NCBI GenBank assembly: GCA_949132985.1
Contig: CASCGD010000022.1
Location: forward strand, 1 to 34,887
Source: an uncultured Lachnospiraceae bacterium
Lineage (GTDB): Bacteria > Bacillota > Clostridia > Lachnospirales > Lachnospiraceae
Length of the DNA: 34,887 nucleotides
Direction: 5' to 3'
Part shown: positions 16,316 through 25,351 of the stretch, one piece after another
How positions within the stretch are numbered: position 1 is the stretch's first letter
Layout of the letters: the number at the start of each line of letters is the position of its first letter
Notes under the pieces: generated by a model
The model's database searches: none
What the model was told of the DNA's origin: nothing
What the model saw: only the letters and a program-made list of their open reading frames with translations
Translations under genes and position numbers: made by a program

Positions 16316-17122
16316 ATGAATATAACAGCAATTATTGTGGCTGCTGCGGTAGTCGGCTGCGTGGGCGTTTTGATCGGATTCTTCCTTGGCGTTGCCGGTG
16401 AAAAGCTTGCGGTTGAGGTGGATGAGAGAGAAGAGGCAATCCTCGGCGTGCTGCCCGGAAATAACTGCGGCGGTTGCGGTTATGCGGGATGCTCAGGGTT
16501 GGCCGCGGCGATCGCAAAGGGCGAGGCTCCGGTGGGACAGTGTCCGGTGGGCGGTTCTACGGTTGCCGCTCAGATCGGCGCAATCATGGGTATCGAGGCG
16601 GATACCGGCACCCGTATGGTTGCGTTTGTAAAGTGCTCCGGTAATACCGAGGCGAGCAAGGCAGACTATGCGTATACAGGCTTGATGGACTGTACCGCTA
16701 TGGCCTATGTGCCGGGTGGCGGCCCGAAGTCCTGTAATTACGGCTGTCTTGGCTATGGCTCTTGTGTGAAGGCCTGCCCGTTTGATGCGATTCATATCGT
16801 GGACGGCATCGCGAAGGTTGACAAGGAGGCCTGCAAGGCCTGCGGCAAGTGCGTGGCGACCTGCCCGAAGAGCCTGATCGAGCTGATTCCCTACGAGGCG
16901 GACTATGTGGTTCGGTGTATGTCCAAGAACAAGGGCAAAGCTGTGATTGATGCCTGCGGCGCGGGCTGTATCGGCTGCCATTTATGTGAAAAGACGTGCG
17001 AGCATGACGCGATCACCGTTATCGACAATATTGCGCGTATCGATTACGGTAAATGTGTACACTGCGGCAAGTGTGCTGAGAAGTGTCCGAAGAAGGTCAT
17101 CAAGCATGTGTCGGAGGCGTAA
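16316..17122 (+). CDS. rnfB: Rnf complex subunit B (ferredoxin-side iron-sulfur protein)
   Basis: 268 residues. An N-terminal membrane helix (about 3-27) anchors it. A first cluster domain has NNCGGCGYAGCSGLA followed by a distant Cys. Further cysteines (KSCNYGCLGYGSC...CPFDA) and ferredoxin-type motifs CKACGKCVATCPK, CIGCHLCEKTC and CVHCGKCAEKCPKK give a chain of [4Fe-4S] clusters that takes electrons from reduced ferredoxin. Last gene of the operon; a strong terminator follows at 17180. Confidence 0.96.
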   Translation: MNITAIIVAAAVVGCVGVLIGFFLGVAGEKLAVEVDEREEAILGVLPGNNCGGCGYAGCSGLAAAIAKGEAPVGQCPVGGSTVAAQIGAIMGIEADTGTRMVAFVKCSGNTEASKADYAYTGLMDCTAMAYVPGGGPKSCNYGCLGYGSCVKACPFDAIHIVDGIAKVDKEACKACGKCVATCPKSLIELIPYEADYVVRCMSKNKGKAVIDACGAGCIGCHLCEKTCEHDAITVIDNIARIDYGKCVHCGKCAEKCPKKVIKHVSEA

Positions 17123-17179
17123 AAAGCACTTAACAGAGCTGTCGAAACAGGAGTCATCCGAATGTACGACAAATATTTT

Positions 17180-17206
17180 CCCCTGTCGGTTGGCAGGGGA
17201 TTTTTT
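17180..17206 (+). terminator. Terminator of the Rnf operon
   Basis: CCCCTGTC (17180-17187) pairs with GGCAGGGG (17192-17199) around a GGTT loop, followed by A and six T's. Confidence 0.9.
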
Positions 17207-17300
17207 ATTTCCGCGGGCAATGGGGAAAATGGCAATAGCAGGCAATCGTTTAAAGGTTTGAATACGAGATGAATTTATGGGGCATAATTGGATGAAATGC

Positions 17301-17329
17301 TTGCTAAGTGGGGGCTTTTGCTATAAAAT
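17301..17329 (+). promoter_or_regulatory. Possible promoter of the hybrid kinase gene
   Basis: TTGCTA (17301-17306) with TAAAAT (17324-17329) 17 bp away; TATAAA at 17322 preceded by TGC is an alternative extended -10. It lies about 65 bp before the kinase start. Confidence 0.4.
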
Positions 17330-17394
17330 GAATCTTATATAGAGGTTGATTTTTATAAAGAGGGGGATGGCGCAGGTATTTAGCGCTGAATCAT

Positions 17395-20343
17395 ATGAAG
17401 CAGGAGAACAGAACTTGGCAGCCGGTCATAAATGCATTTTTTATTTTTATTGTCTTACTGATCCTATTTTATTTTTACACAACGCAGAACAGGGCGCGCA
17501 TTCAGGAACAGAACAGAATTTACGCGGAGGACTGTGCGAGACAGACGGCTGGGCGCATTGAGAGTGAATTTGACAATGCCTTGCAGCGGCTTGAGAACAG
17601 TGCCTTTCTGGTGGCTGCGGGGACAAAGACTCCAAAGATCGACACGCAAATTTTAAAAGAGATGGAGGATAATACGTCTTTCAATGCCATAAGCTTTACC
17701 AATGCGGATGGCATCAATCTCGCATCTGACGGAGAGACCAGCGACAGCTCGGACCGGGAGTATTTTGTCCGCGGCATGAGGGGTGAGAGTGGTCTTGCGA
17801 ACGTGGAAAAGTCCAGGCTTACCGGAAAACCTATGATGGTGTTTTACGCTCCGGTATTTGTGGACGGGGAGCCGATCGGCGTGTTTCTGGGACAGTATTT
17901 TGCGGAGGAGTATCTGCGGGATATGCTAAGCGTCAGTTACTTCGGTGAGGACGCCGATGTGTTTCTCTGTACCCAGGAAGGCAGGATGATTGCCAGCTCC
18001 AACGGCAAAATCTATGAGGAAGATCTGCTGGATTCTCTGACGGAAGAGGGGGTCATTGACAAAGAGGCTGCCGGGAAGGCGTGGGCTGTGTTTACGGACG
18101 GTGGCGAAGCAGCGCTTTTGTGTGAGGAAGGATGTCAGACGGACAACATCTGCGTGGTGGATTTGTCCGGTCATCCGTATGTCCTTGTACAGGCATTTCC
18201 CCAAAATATAACGCAGGATATGGTAAAAAGGGCGAACATGGCAGGCGTGATGCTGGAGGTCTGCCTGCTTGGCCTGTTTTTGCTATATGTCGCTTTTCTG
18301 GTGATCCGCGAGGGAAGACAGCGGAAGATACTGGAGAGAGAAAATCAGTTTATCAACGACGTGCTGCGAGGTGTGAACATTCTGTTTTCTTCCCGCTATC
18401 TGATGGCGAATCTGGATGAGAACCGCTATTCTTATCTGTCCGGGGCAGGTTCGCTGAATGACGATATCCCGCTGGAGGGCGTTTACAGTGATGTGATGGA
18501 GATTCACGAGGCGAATGTCATAGGGGAGGATGAGAAAAAAGAGTTCCGCGACTTTACCCGGATCGATATGCTCAGGGAGAATCTGAGGACCGAGGATTTC
18601 CTTGTCCACGAGTGCCATGTTCTGCGCGGGGACAGGGAGGAATGGGAAAATCTGAGCGTGGTGTGTCTGGAGCGAAAAGACGGTGTGCCTGTCAGAGTGC
18701 TTTATGTCCGTCAGAATGTCACAGAGCAGGTCAAAAAGCAGTGGGAGCAGACGCAGATTTTGCAGGATGCTTTGTTCCAGGCACAGCACGCCAATCAGGC
18801 AAAGACCACCTTCTTATCGAATATGAGCCATGACATCCGTACGCCCATGAATGCCATCATTGGCTTTGCCACGATTGCGGCAAGCCATATGGACCGCGCG
18901 GATCAGGTGAAGGACTGCCTGCAGAAAATTCTCTCATCCAGCAATCATCTGCTGGGACTGATCAATGATATTCTGGATATGAGCCGCATCGAGAGCGGAA
19001 AGCTGCAGATACACAATCAGGAGTGCAATATCCCGGAACTGATGCATAATCTGGTAAACATTATTCAGCCGCAGGTAAAAGCCAAGCAGCTGGAGATGTT
19101 TATCGACACGTTCGGCGTGGTCAACGAGGATGTAATCGCAGACCCGCTGAAGCTGAATCAGATATTTATCAATCTGATGGGGAATGCTGTCAAATATACA
19201 CCGGCCGGCGGGACAGTGAGCTTCCGCATTATCCAGAATACAACTTTTAAACATGGCTGGGGCGACTATGTTTTCATTGTAAAGGATAATGGCATCGGTA
19301 TGTCGCAGGAGTTTGTGAAGCATATTTTTGAGCCCTTCGAGAGAGAGACGACCGCCACGAGGAGCGGCATACAGGGCGCAGGGCTGGGCATGGCGATTAC
19401 GAAAAACATCGTGGATATGATGGGCGGAGAAATTTTCGTAGAGAGCGAAGTCGGAAAGGGAAGCACGTTCACGGTAAAGCTTTCACTGCAGCTTCAGGAT
19501 CTGGAAAAAAGTGCGGAGCAGATCAAAGAGCTGAGCGGACTGCGGTCCCTTGTTGTGGACGACGATTTTAATGTCTGCGACAGCGTGAGCAAAATGTTAA
19601 AGAACATCGGTATGCGCTCCGAGTGGACGACATCCGGAAGAGAGGCGGTTTATCGTGCAAAATCTGCCTACGAGGAGGGAGACCCCTATCATACTTATAT
19701 CATCGACTGGCAGATGCCGGAAACCAGCGGGATCGAGACGGCGAGAAAGCTTCGCAGTGCTGTGGGAGGGGATGCGCCAATCATTATTCTCACTGCTTAC
19801 GACTGGACGGATATCGAGGAGGAGGCGAAGGAGGCAGGCATCACGGCGTTCTGCGCCAAGCCGTTGTTTATGTCTGATCTGAAAGCGGCACTTCTTGCGG
19901 CAAACCGTATCGGTGATGCGGATACGGCGGAAAATGAGGCTGTGTGGACAGAAGACGATTTCGGTGGCAGGCGGGTTCTTCTGGTGGAGGATAATGAGCT
20001 GAATCGGGAAATCGCGGGGGTCATCCTTGAGGAGGCCGGTTTTATCGTGGAGTCAGCGCCGGACGGTACCGATGCGGTTTCCATGGTGGAAAAGTCTGAG
20101 GAGGGCTACTACGATGCAGTGCTCATGGACGTTCAGATGCCTGTCATGAACGGGTATGAGGCCACGAAGGCGATCCGGGCCATGAGCCGTAGGGATGTGA
20201 AAAACATGCCCATAATTGCCATGACGGCGAACGCCATGGAGGAAGATAAGCAGACGGCGCTTAAAAGCGGTATGAATGCCCATATCGCCAAGCCGATCGA
20301 TATAGAGTTGTTGATGAAAGTGCTGAGGCAGTTTCTGCTCTGA
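17395..20343 (+). CDS. Membrane hybrid sensor histidine kinase with two receiver domains
   Basis: 982 residues. Membrane segment about 11-32, extracytoplasmic dCache-like sensor about 45-275 (contains SDSSDREYFVRGMRGESGL and KPMMVFYAPV), second membrane segment about 282-304, then a PAS-like region (about 320-450). The kinase core has a HisKA box NMSHDIRTPMNAIIGF with His479, then NAVKYTP and VKDNGIGM ATP-binding boxes. Two receiver domains follow, REC1 (phospho-acceptor Asp771, IIDWQMPETSG) and REC2 (Asp912, MDVQMPVMNG). There is no HPt or DNA-binding output, so the phosphate must leave through an unlinked partner or the output is by protein contact. ATG 17395 is the only in-frame ATG before the sensor part and has a poor ribosome binding site; a GAGGGGG at 17360-17366 lies 28 nt upstream. 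Confidence 0.9.
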   Translation: MKQENRTWQPVINAFFIFIVLLILFYFYTTQNRARIQEQNRIYAEDCARQTAGRIESEFDNALQRLENSAFLVAAGTKTPKIDTQILKEMEDNTSFNAISFTNADGINLASDGETSDSSDREYFVRGMRGESGLANVEKSRLTGKPMMVFYAPVFVDGEPIGVFLGQYFAEEYLRDMLSVSYFGEDADVFLCTQEGRMIASSNGKIYEEDLLDSLTEEGVIDKEAAGKAWAVFTDGGEAALLCEEGCQTDNICVVDLSGHPYVLVQAFPQNITQDMVKRANMAGVMLEVCLLGLFLLYVAFLVIREGRQRKILERENQFINDVLRGVNILFSSRYLMANLDENRYSYLSGAGSLNDDIPLEGVYSDVMEIHEANVIGEDEKKEFRDFTRIDMLRENLRTEDFLVHECHVLRGDREEWENLSVVCLERKDGVPVRVLYVRQNVTEQVKKQWEQTQILQDALFQAQHANQAKTTFLSNMSHDIRTPMNAIIGFATIAASHMDRADQVKDCLQKILSSSNHLLGLINDILDMSRIESGKLQIHNQECNIPELMHNLVNIIQPQVKAKQLEMFIDTFGVVNEDVIADPLKLNQIFINLMGNAVKYTPAGGTVSFRIIQNTTFKHGWGDYVFIVKDNGIGMSQEFVKHIFEPFERETTATRSGIQGAGLGMAITKNIVDMMGGEIFVESEVGKGSTFTVKLSLQLQDLEKSAEQIKELSGLRSLVVDDDFNVCDSVSKMLKNIGMRSEWTTSGREAVYRAKSAYEEGDPYHTYIIDWQMPETSGIETARKLRSAVGGDAPIIILTAYDWTDIEEEAKEAGITAFCAKPLFMSDLKAALLAANRIGDADTAENEAVWTEDDFGGRRVLLVEDNELNREIAGVILEEAGFIVESAPDGTDAVSMVEKSEEGYYDAVLMDVQMPVMNGYEATKAIRAMSRRDVKNMPIIAMTANAMEEDKQTALKSGMNAHIAKPIDIELLMKVLRQFLL

Positions 20344-20422
20344 GCATTCCGGGGAGAAGGCAGCGATTGCAGAGAAATGAAATTTTCTATAGGGAAAATG
20401 TCGAAAAATGTCGAAGAATCTT

Positions 20423-20451
20423 TTGCATTTTTGTGAAATATGTGGTAGACT
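20423..20451 (+). promoter_or_regulatory. Promoter of the Nramp-related gene
   Basis: TTGCAT (20423-20428) and TAGACT (20446-20451), 17 bp apart. A short direct repeat, AAATGTCGAA twice in tandem, lies just upstream (about 20396-20415) and could be a regulator site. Confidence 0.5.
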
Positions 20452-20488
20452 GTTTAGATCAAATGCATGAAAGAGAGGAGTTAGAAGT

Positions 20489-21712
20489 ATGCAAAAAAAA
20501 TCATTTCTTGAGAAGCTGAAAAACATGGGGCCCGCGGCTATTATCGCCAGTGCGTTTATCGGTCCTGGTACGATTACGACATCTACCATTTCCGGTACGA
20601 ACTTTCAGTATGCAATGCTGTGGGCTGTTATTTTTTCAGGAATCGCATCAATTATTTTGATGGATATTTCTTCTCGGATTGCTGCCTATGGCGGACACAG
20701 TGTTATTGAGACGACGCTTGGAATGAGCGACAGCAAGGGATGGAAAGGATTTGTTACAGTCTTTATGGGACTCGCGATTTTATTTACCGGTCTTGGTTTT
20801 ATGGCGGGAAATGAAATCGGCGCGGCGAATGGTCTGGCAGATCTTACCGGTTTGCCGGTATCTGTTACCGGACTTGTAGTTGGACTGATAGCGATGGCCA
20901 CGGTTGTATTTGGTACACCGAAGATTCTGGAGATGGTATGCCAGTTCTTTGTAGTGGCTATGGGTGTGCTGTTTGTTATTACGATGTTTTTGTCCAAGCC
21001 GAGCTGGGGCGCAGTAGCAAAAGGTGTCGTGCCGAGTCTGCCGGAGGGAAGTCTTGTAAACTGTATGGGACTGATCGGAACGACGATTATTGCCATAAAT
21101 CTGGTTTATCATTCCATGGGCTGTCAGGAAAAATATAAAGGCGACGAAGGCTACGGCGATTCTAAGTTTGACACAAGATTTAACGTTGTCCTGGGCGTTC
21201 TCATGACACTTGGCATTATTATCACGGCAGGTACCGTGCTTTACGGTACCGGTACGGAAATTACCAATCCGGTTGTATTTTCACAGTCACTGGAACCGGT
21301 GCTTGGCCCTGCAGCGCGTATTATCGGTGATCTGGGTCTGTTCCTTGCGGGATTGTCCTCCAGTATCGCTACGCCGTTTATGTGCGGTGTGATTATTGCC
21401 CGTCTGCTTCACTGGGAGGATAGAGATCATCTGCGGAAGATTCTGACCTGCGTGATTATCGCATTCGGTACAGTTCTTGCTATGATGGGCAAGACCCCGA
21501 CACAGATCATTATCGTGACACAGGCATTATCCGGTTTCTTCCTGCCGTTTATCGCAATCTTCTTTGTAATTTCCGGAAACAACAAGAAGATGCTGGGTGA
21601 GCATACAAATTCTATGGTGCAGAATATTTTAGGCGGTATTGCATGTGCGGTGACGCTGGCAATGGGAATGAATATGCTCTGGAATAACGTAATTATGAAG
21701 CTTATCGGCTGA
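20489..21712 (+). CDS. Nramp-related metal transporter lacking the DPGN/MPH motifs
   Basis: 407 residues, about eleven membrane helices. The fold and the sequence SAFIGPGTITTSTISGTNFQYA match the Nramp (SLC11) superfamily, but helix 1 reads GPGT (residues 25-28) where Mn/Fe transporters have DPGN, and helix 6 reads NLVYH (204-208) where they have an MPH motif. Those changes remove the Asp, Asn and Met ligands that favour Mn2+ and Fe2+. Nramp-related Mg2+ transporters are known to depart from these ligands, so Mg2+ or another substrate is plausible; the substrate cannot be decided here. Own promoter, GAGAGGAG ribosome binding site and terminator make it a single-gene unit. Confidence 0.85.
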   Translation: MQKKSFLEKLKNMGPAAIIASAFIGPGTITTSTISGTNFQYAMLWAVIFSGIASIILMDISSRIAAYGGHSVIETTLGMSDSKGWKGFVTVFMGLAILFTGLGFMAGNEIGAANGLADLTGLPVSVTGLVVGLIAMATVVFGTPKILEMVCQFFVVAMGVLFVITMFLSKPSWGAVAKGVVPSLPEGSLVNCMGLIGTTIIAINLVYHSMGCQEKYKGDEGYGDSKFDTRFNVVLGVLMTLGIIITAGTVLYGTGTEITNPVVFSQSLEPVLGPAARIIGDLGLFLAGLSSSIATPFMCGVIIARLLHWEDRDHLRKILTCVIIAFGTVLAMMGKTPTQIIIVTQALSGFFLPFIAIFFVISGNNKKMLGEHTNSMVQNILGGIACAVTLAMGMNMLWNNVIMKLIG

Positions 21713-21757
21713 TATATATGGCAGATCAACAGATCAGATGATGTGTATCATAACCCC

Positions 21758-21795
21758 AAAAAGGTGCAAAGTCCAAATGGCTTTGCACCTTTTTT
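21758..21795. terminator. Strong terminator after the Nramp-related gene
   Basis: A long stem, AAAAAGGTGCAAAG (21758-21771) with its complement starting at 21781, around a 9-nt loop, followed by T's. It is symmetrical enough to work in either direction. Confidence 0.9.
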
Positions 21796-21817
21796 GAAGA
21801 AACCCGCTCATAAAAGG

Positions 21818-21846
21818 TTGTTCTTTCTTTGTGTATTTGATAGAAT
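21818..21846 (+). promoter_or_regulatory. Promoter of the XpaC-TelA operon
   Basis: TTGTTC (21818-21823) and TAGAAT (21841-21846) with a 17-bp spacer. Confidence 0.6.
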
Positions 21847-21858
21847 ACAGATATCTGT
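21847..21858. promoter_or_regulatory. Palindrome at the predicted transcription start
   Basis: ACAGATATCTGT is a perfect 12-bp palindrome directly after the -10 box, over the expected start site. Its place suits a repressor site for the XpaC-TelA operon; no matching regulator is identified. Confidence 0.4.
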
Positions 21859-21933
21859 AAAAAAGGAAACGAGAGGAAGGCATGCCCGGGAGTATGAGCG
21901 GGCGATACCGAGTAAGGCAGGGAAGTAAACAAA

Positions 21934-23253
21934 ATGAGTACAAACAGATGGAATAAAGTCGGGCAGGAGGTCATGGATTCTGTGCTTCATGCGGTGGAAT
22001 CGGGGGATTTCACGGGTTTGAGCAAGAGCGTGGGTGATGTGATCAATGAGACGGTGGAAAGCATCGGGCGCGGCATGGATCAGGTGGGAAAGGAGATTGA
22101 GCGGCAGGCGAAAACGCGGGGCATGGATACGACGGGCGCCGCCGGCGTGTGGACGGGAGGAAGCCCTCAGCCGCACAGAGAGCCTGGAGCGAATGACCGG
22201 CGGGACTTAAGGCCGGGGCAGCGGTACGGACAAGCCGAACGAAACAATCGGCAGGCGCTTTGGCGCGCCGGAGGGGTCAGGCCGGCAGGAAGCCGGTTTC
22301 CGACGCGTTACCGACGTTTTTTGCCGGGACAGGCGGCCGGGCCGGCGCTTCTGGCGGTTGGTATCGTTGGGACGAGTATGTTTGGTATTGCGACATTGTT
22401 TAGTTTTCTGGGGTGTCTTGTGAGTACGCCGATCTGGGGCCTGCCGGTGGGGTTTGGCATTGCGACGGCGCCGTTCATATGGATGATCATCCGGGGTGCT
22501 GGCTTAAACGGACGCAATCATCGCTTTCGGAATTATGTGCGGGCAATCGGAGACCGGGGCTATTGTGCAATTGAGGAGCTGGCGCGTGTGATCGGAAAAA
22601 AGAAGGAATACGTGCAAAAGGACTTGCAGGACATGCTGCGCCGCGGCTATTTTCTGGAGGGGCATCTGGATCGGGAGGGGACGACACTCATCGTAGATCA
22701 CGAGACGTATCAGCAGTACGCCCAGGCGGAGGAAGCGCGCGTGCGGCGTGAGCAGGAGGAACGCGTGCGGCGTGAGCAGGAGGCTGTCCGGGCGCAGCAG
22801 GAAGCGCCCGTGTATACGGATGAGGTACAGCGGATTCTCGCCGAGGGAGAGGTTTACATCCTTCATGTTCATGAGTGCAATGATGCGATTGCGGGGGAGA
22901 TCATGAGTGAAAAGCTTGCAAAGCTGGAAGATATTATACGCCGGATTTTTGCACAGGTAAAAAAACAGCCGGAGAGTGCGGATGATTTGCACAAATTTTT
23001 GACCTATTATCTGCCGACGACGACAAAGCTTATCGACGCATACCGCGATCTGGACGCTCAGCCGGAGTACGGAACGAATGTGGTGAACACGAAAAAGGAA
23101 ATCGAAACGACCCTTGACACGATTAACGAGGCGTTTGTAAATTTGTTTGACAGCTTGTTTGAGGAGACGGCGTGGGATATATCCGCGGATATTTCCACGA
23201 TGAAGGTCATGCTGCAGCAGGAAGGACTGACGGGAAATCAGGATTTCAGGTGA
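21934..23253 (+). CDS. XpaC-like membrane protein (5-bromo-4-chloroindolyl phosphate hydrolysis family)
   Basis: 439 residues. The N-terminus (1-60) is helical and polar, followed by a Gly/Arg-rich low-complexity stretch (about 65-130), two membrane segments (about 135-156 and 166-190), and a conserved cytosolic region with NYVRAIGDRGYCAIEELARVIGKKKEYVQKDLQDMLRRGYF, which looks like a winged-helix fold. A Glu/Arg-rich coil (about 260-290, with a repeated RREQEE motif) precedes a C-terminal helical domain. This arrangement and the next gene (TelA) fit the XpaC family, often paired with TelA in tellurite/toxic-anion loci. The old family name reflects an indirect phenotype; the true role is unclear. 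Confidence 0.75.
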   Translation: MSTNRWNKVGQEVMDSVLHAVESGDFTGLSKSVGDVINETVESIGRGMDQVGKEIERQAKTRGMDTTGAAGVWTGGSPQPHREPGANDRRDLRPGQRYGQAERNNRQALWRAGGVRPAGSRFPTRYRRFLPGQAAGPALLAVGIVGTSMFGIATLFSFLGCLVSTPIWGLPVGFGIATAPFIWMIIRGAGLNGRNHRFRNYVRAIGDRGYCAIEELARVIGKKKEYVQKDLQDMLRRGYFLEGHLDREGTTLIVDHETYQQYAQAEEARVRREQEERVRREQEAVRAQQEAPVYTDEVQRILAEGEVYILHVHECNDAIAGEIMSEKLAKLEDIIRRIFAQVKKQPESADDLHKFLTYYLPTTTKLIDAYRDLDAQPEYGTNVVNTKKEIETTLDTINEAFVNLFDSLFEETAWDISADISTMKVMLQQEGLTGNQDFR

Positions 23254-23320
23254 CAGTGGATGCCCGGGTGTCGCGGCTCGGGCGGGCCTGTATAAATGAA
23301 AGAGGATGGAGGAGAATGAA

Positions 23321-24478
23321 ATGACGGATTTTGATACATTTACGGCGGAGGCGCCCAGTCTGGATTTTGGCGCGTTTGACGCGCCGAAAGAGGAGCCGCA
23401 AGCGCCTGCGCCGGCAGTGGAGGCGATTCCTGCGCCAAGAACGGCGACGGATGATTCCATGCTGTCCGAGGAGGAAAAACGCATGGTGGCTGATTTTGTG
23501 GAAAAAATAGATCTGCGAAATTCCAATGCGGTATTGCAGTATGGTGCAGGCACGCAGAAAAAGATGGCAGATTTTTCCGAGCGCGCCCTTGAAAATGTTC
23601 GGACAAAGGACATGGGGGAGATCGGTGACATGATCACCTCCCTTGTGGTGGAACTCAAGAGCTTTGACGTGGAAGAAGAGGAAAAGGGGTTTGGTGCCTT
23701 TTTTAAGAAAAAGGCAAACAAGCTCACGGCGATGAAAGCGAAATATGACCATACGGAGGCAAATGTGGGCAAGATCACGGAGGCTCTGGAAAAGCATCAG
23801 ATACAGCTGATACGTGATGCGCAGATGCTGGATAAGATGTATGACATGAACCTTGCTTATTTTAAGGAACTTTCCATGTACATCATTGCCGGCAAGAAAA
23901 AAGTTGAGGCAGCGCGGGGTGGGGAACTTGCAGAACTCCGCGCGAGGGCGATTGCCAGCAATCTGCCGGAGGACGCCCAGGCGGCAAAGGATTATGAGGG
24001 ACTGATTGACCGGTTTGAAAAGAAGCTGCACGATCTGGAGCTGACACGGACGATTGCCCTGCAGACGGCACCGCAGATCCGCCTCGTTCAGGGCAGTGAT
24101 ACGGTGATGGCGGAAAAGATTCAGTCCACGCTTGTAAACACAATTCCGCTCTGGAAAAGTCAGATGGTCATTGCGCTGGGTGTGGAGCACAGCGCGCAGG
24201 CGGCGGCTGCCCAGCGCGCCGTGACGGACATGACCAACGAGCTTTTGCGAAAGAACGCGGATAAGCTGAAAACCGCAACCATTGAGGCGGCGAAGGAATC
24301 TGAGCGGGGCATTGTGGATATCGAGACGTTAAAGCACACGAATGAGTCGCTGATCGCTACACTGGATGAGGTGATGAAGATACAGACGGAGGGCAGGGCA
24401 AAGCGCGCGGCTGCAGAGACGGAGCTTCAGACGATGGAAAATGAGCTGAAGGCCAAGCTATTGGAGATGAAATTGTGA
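23321..24478 (+). CDS. TelA-family toxic anion resistance protein
   Basis: 385 residues from ATG 23321, chosen because GGAGG (23308-23312) lies 8 nt upstream; ATG 23306 is possible. After an acidic Pro/Ala-rich N-terminus (1-50) it is almost entirely helical. SNAVLQYGAGTQKKMADFSERALENV, RLVQGSDTVMAEKIQSTLVNTIPLWKSQMVIAL and NTIPLW are typical TelA segments. TelA proteins are linked to tellurite resistance and to membrane stress, with no known enzyme activity. Its stop overlaps the GTG start of the HAD gene by 4 bp (GTGA), so all three genes form one operon. Confidence 0.88.
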   Translation: MTDFDTFTAEAPSLDFGAFDAPKEEPQAPAPAVEAIPAPRTATDDSMLSEEEKRMVADFVEKIDLRNSNAVLQYGAGTQKKMADFSERALENVRTKDMGEIGDMITSLVVELKSFDVEEEEKGFGAFFKKKANKLTAMKAKYDHTEANVGKITEALEKHQIQLIRDAQMLDKMYDMNLAYFKELSMYIIAGKKKVEAARGGELAELRARAIASNLPEDAQAAKDYEGLIDRFEKKLHDLELTRTIALQTAPQIRLVQGSDTVMAEKIQSTLVNTIPLWKSQMVIALGVEHSAQAAAAQRAVTDMTNELLRKNADKLKTATIEAAKESERGIVDIETLKHTNESLIATLDEVMKIQTEGRAKRAAAETELQTMENELKAKLLEMKL

Positions 24479-25305
24479 AAAAGGCAGTATTTTTTGACAT
24501 TGACGGCACGCTGTGGGATTCTGAAAACCACATCCCGGAGAGTGCCGTGACGGCAATTCGGGGGCTGAGATCCCAGGGGCATTACGCTTTTTTGTGCAGC
24601 GGCCGCGCCCGTGCCTACATTCAAAACCCGAAGCTTTTTGACATCGGCTTTGACGGTGTGCTGGCGGGCTGCGGGACTCATGTGGAGATTGACGGGAAGA
24701 TCATTTATGAGAAGCGCATCGGCAGGGAGCTTGCAATACATACGGTGGAGACCGTGAGAAAGTATGGCTTCCGCCCGATCTTGGAGGGGCCGAATTATTT
24801 GTATATGGATGCGGAGGATTTTGCGCACGAGCCATATGGAAAAAAGGTAATGCGGGAGCTTGGCGGCCATCTTGTGGGGATTCGCGAGAACTACGGGAAC
24901 TGGGAGATCAACAAGCTTTCGTGCGCCACTGACCATGCGGACCGGGCAGGAGGCTTTGCGGCGCTTGCAGAGCATTACACGTACCTCATTCATAACAGTA
25001 GTGTGGTGGAGCTGGTTCCGAGAGGACACACGAAGGCGACAGGCATTGCGAAGGTCTGCGAATATTTACAGATTGACCGAAATGACACCTTTGCGGTGGG
25101 GGACAGTGTCAACGATCTGGAGATGCTGACCTGTGCAGGAACCGGTATCGCCATGGGAAACGCGGACAGGCGCGCGAAGCGGGCAGCGGACTATGTGACG
25201 ACGGATTTGTACGACGACGGTATTTACAATGCGATGCTGCATTTCGGCCTGCTTCCCGCAGAAAATGATGTCAGAAAGCAGGCAAAGAAAGGAGAAATAC
25301 CCTAA
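24475..25305 (+). CDS. HAD-superfamily Cof-type phosphatase
   Basis: 276 residues, GTG start at 24475 overlapping the telA stop. Catalytic motif I is FFDIDGTLWDS (nucleophile Asp8, acid Asp10). The C2-type cap domain in the middle and motif IV GDSVNDLEML place it in the Cof/YidA group, which dephosphorylates sugar phosphates and other small metabolites. Substrate unknown. The last codons come from one arm of a 50-bp duplication (see 25275-25348), so its original C-terminus may have been slightly different. Confidence 0.9.
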   Translation: MKKAVFFDIDGTLWDSENHIPESAVTAIRGLRSQGHYAFLCSGRARAYIQNPKLFDIGFDGVLAGCGTHVEIDGKIIYEKRIGRELAIHTVETVRKYGFRPILEGPNYLYMDAEDFAHEPYGKKVMRELGGHLVGIRENYGNWEINKLSCATDHADRAGGFAALAEHYTYLIHNSSVVELVPRGHTKATGIAKVCEYLQIDRNDTFAVGDSVNDLEMLTCAGTGIAMGNADRRAKRAADYVTTDLYDDGIYNAMLHFGLLPAENDVRKQAKKGEIP

Positions 25306-25348
25306 GGGCATACCTGGATGCCAAAAAGCAGGCAAAGAAAGGAGAAAT
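25275..25348 (+). repeat. 24-bp direct repeat, 50-bp period, across the HAD gene end
   Basis: The same 24 bases (beginning AAAGCAGGCAAAG) occur at 25275-25298 and 25325-25348. The first copy encodes the end of the HAD protein, and the second supplies the ribosome binding site AAGGAG of the following gene. Confidence 0.85.
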
Positions 25349-25351
25349 TTT

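Noticed and set aside
17346-17561. 71-codon frame overlapping the hybrid kinase start, with a nearby GAGGGGG
   Set aside because: The GAGGGGG site directly abuts the internal ATG at 17367 in the wrong frame, leaving no spacing, and the product matches nothing recognised.
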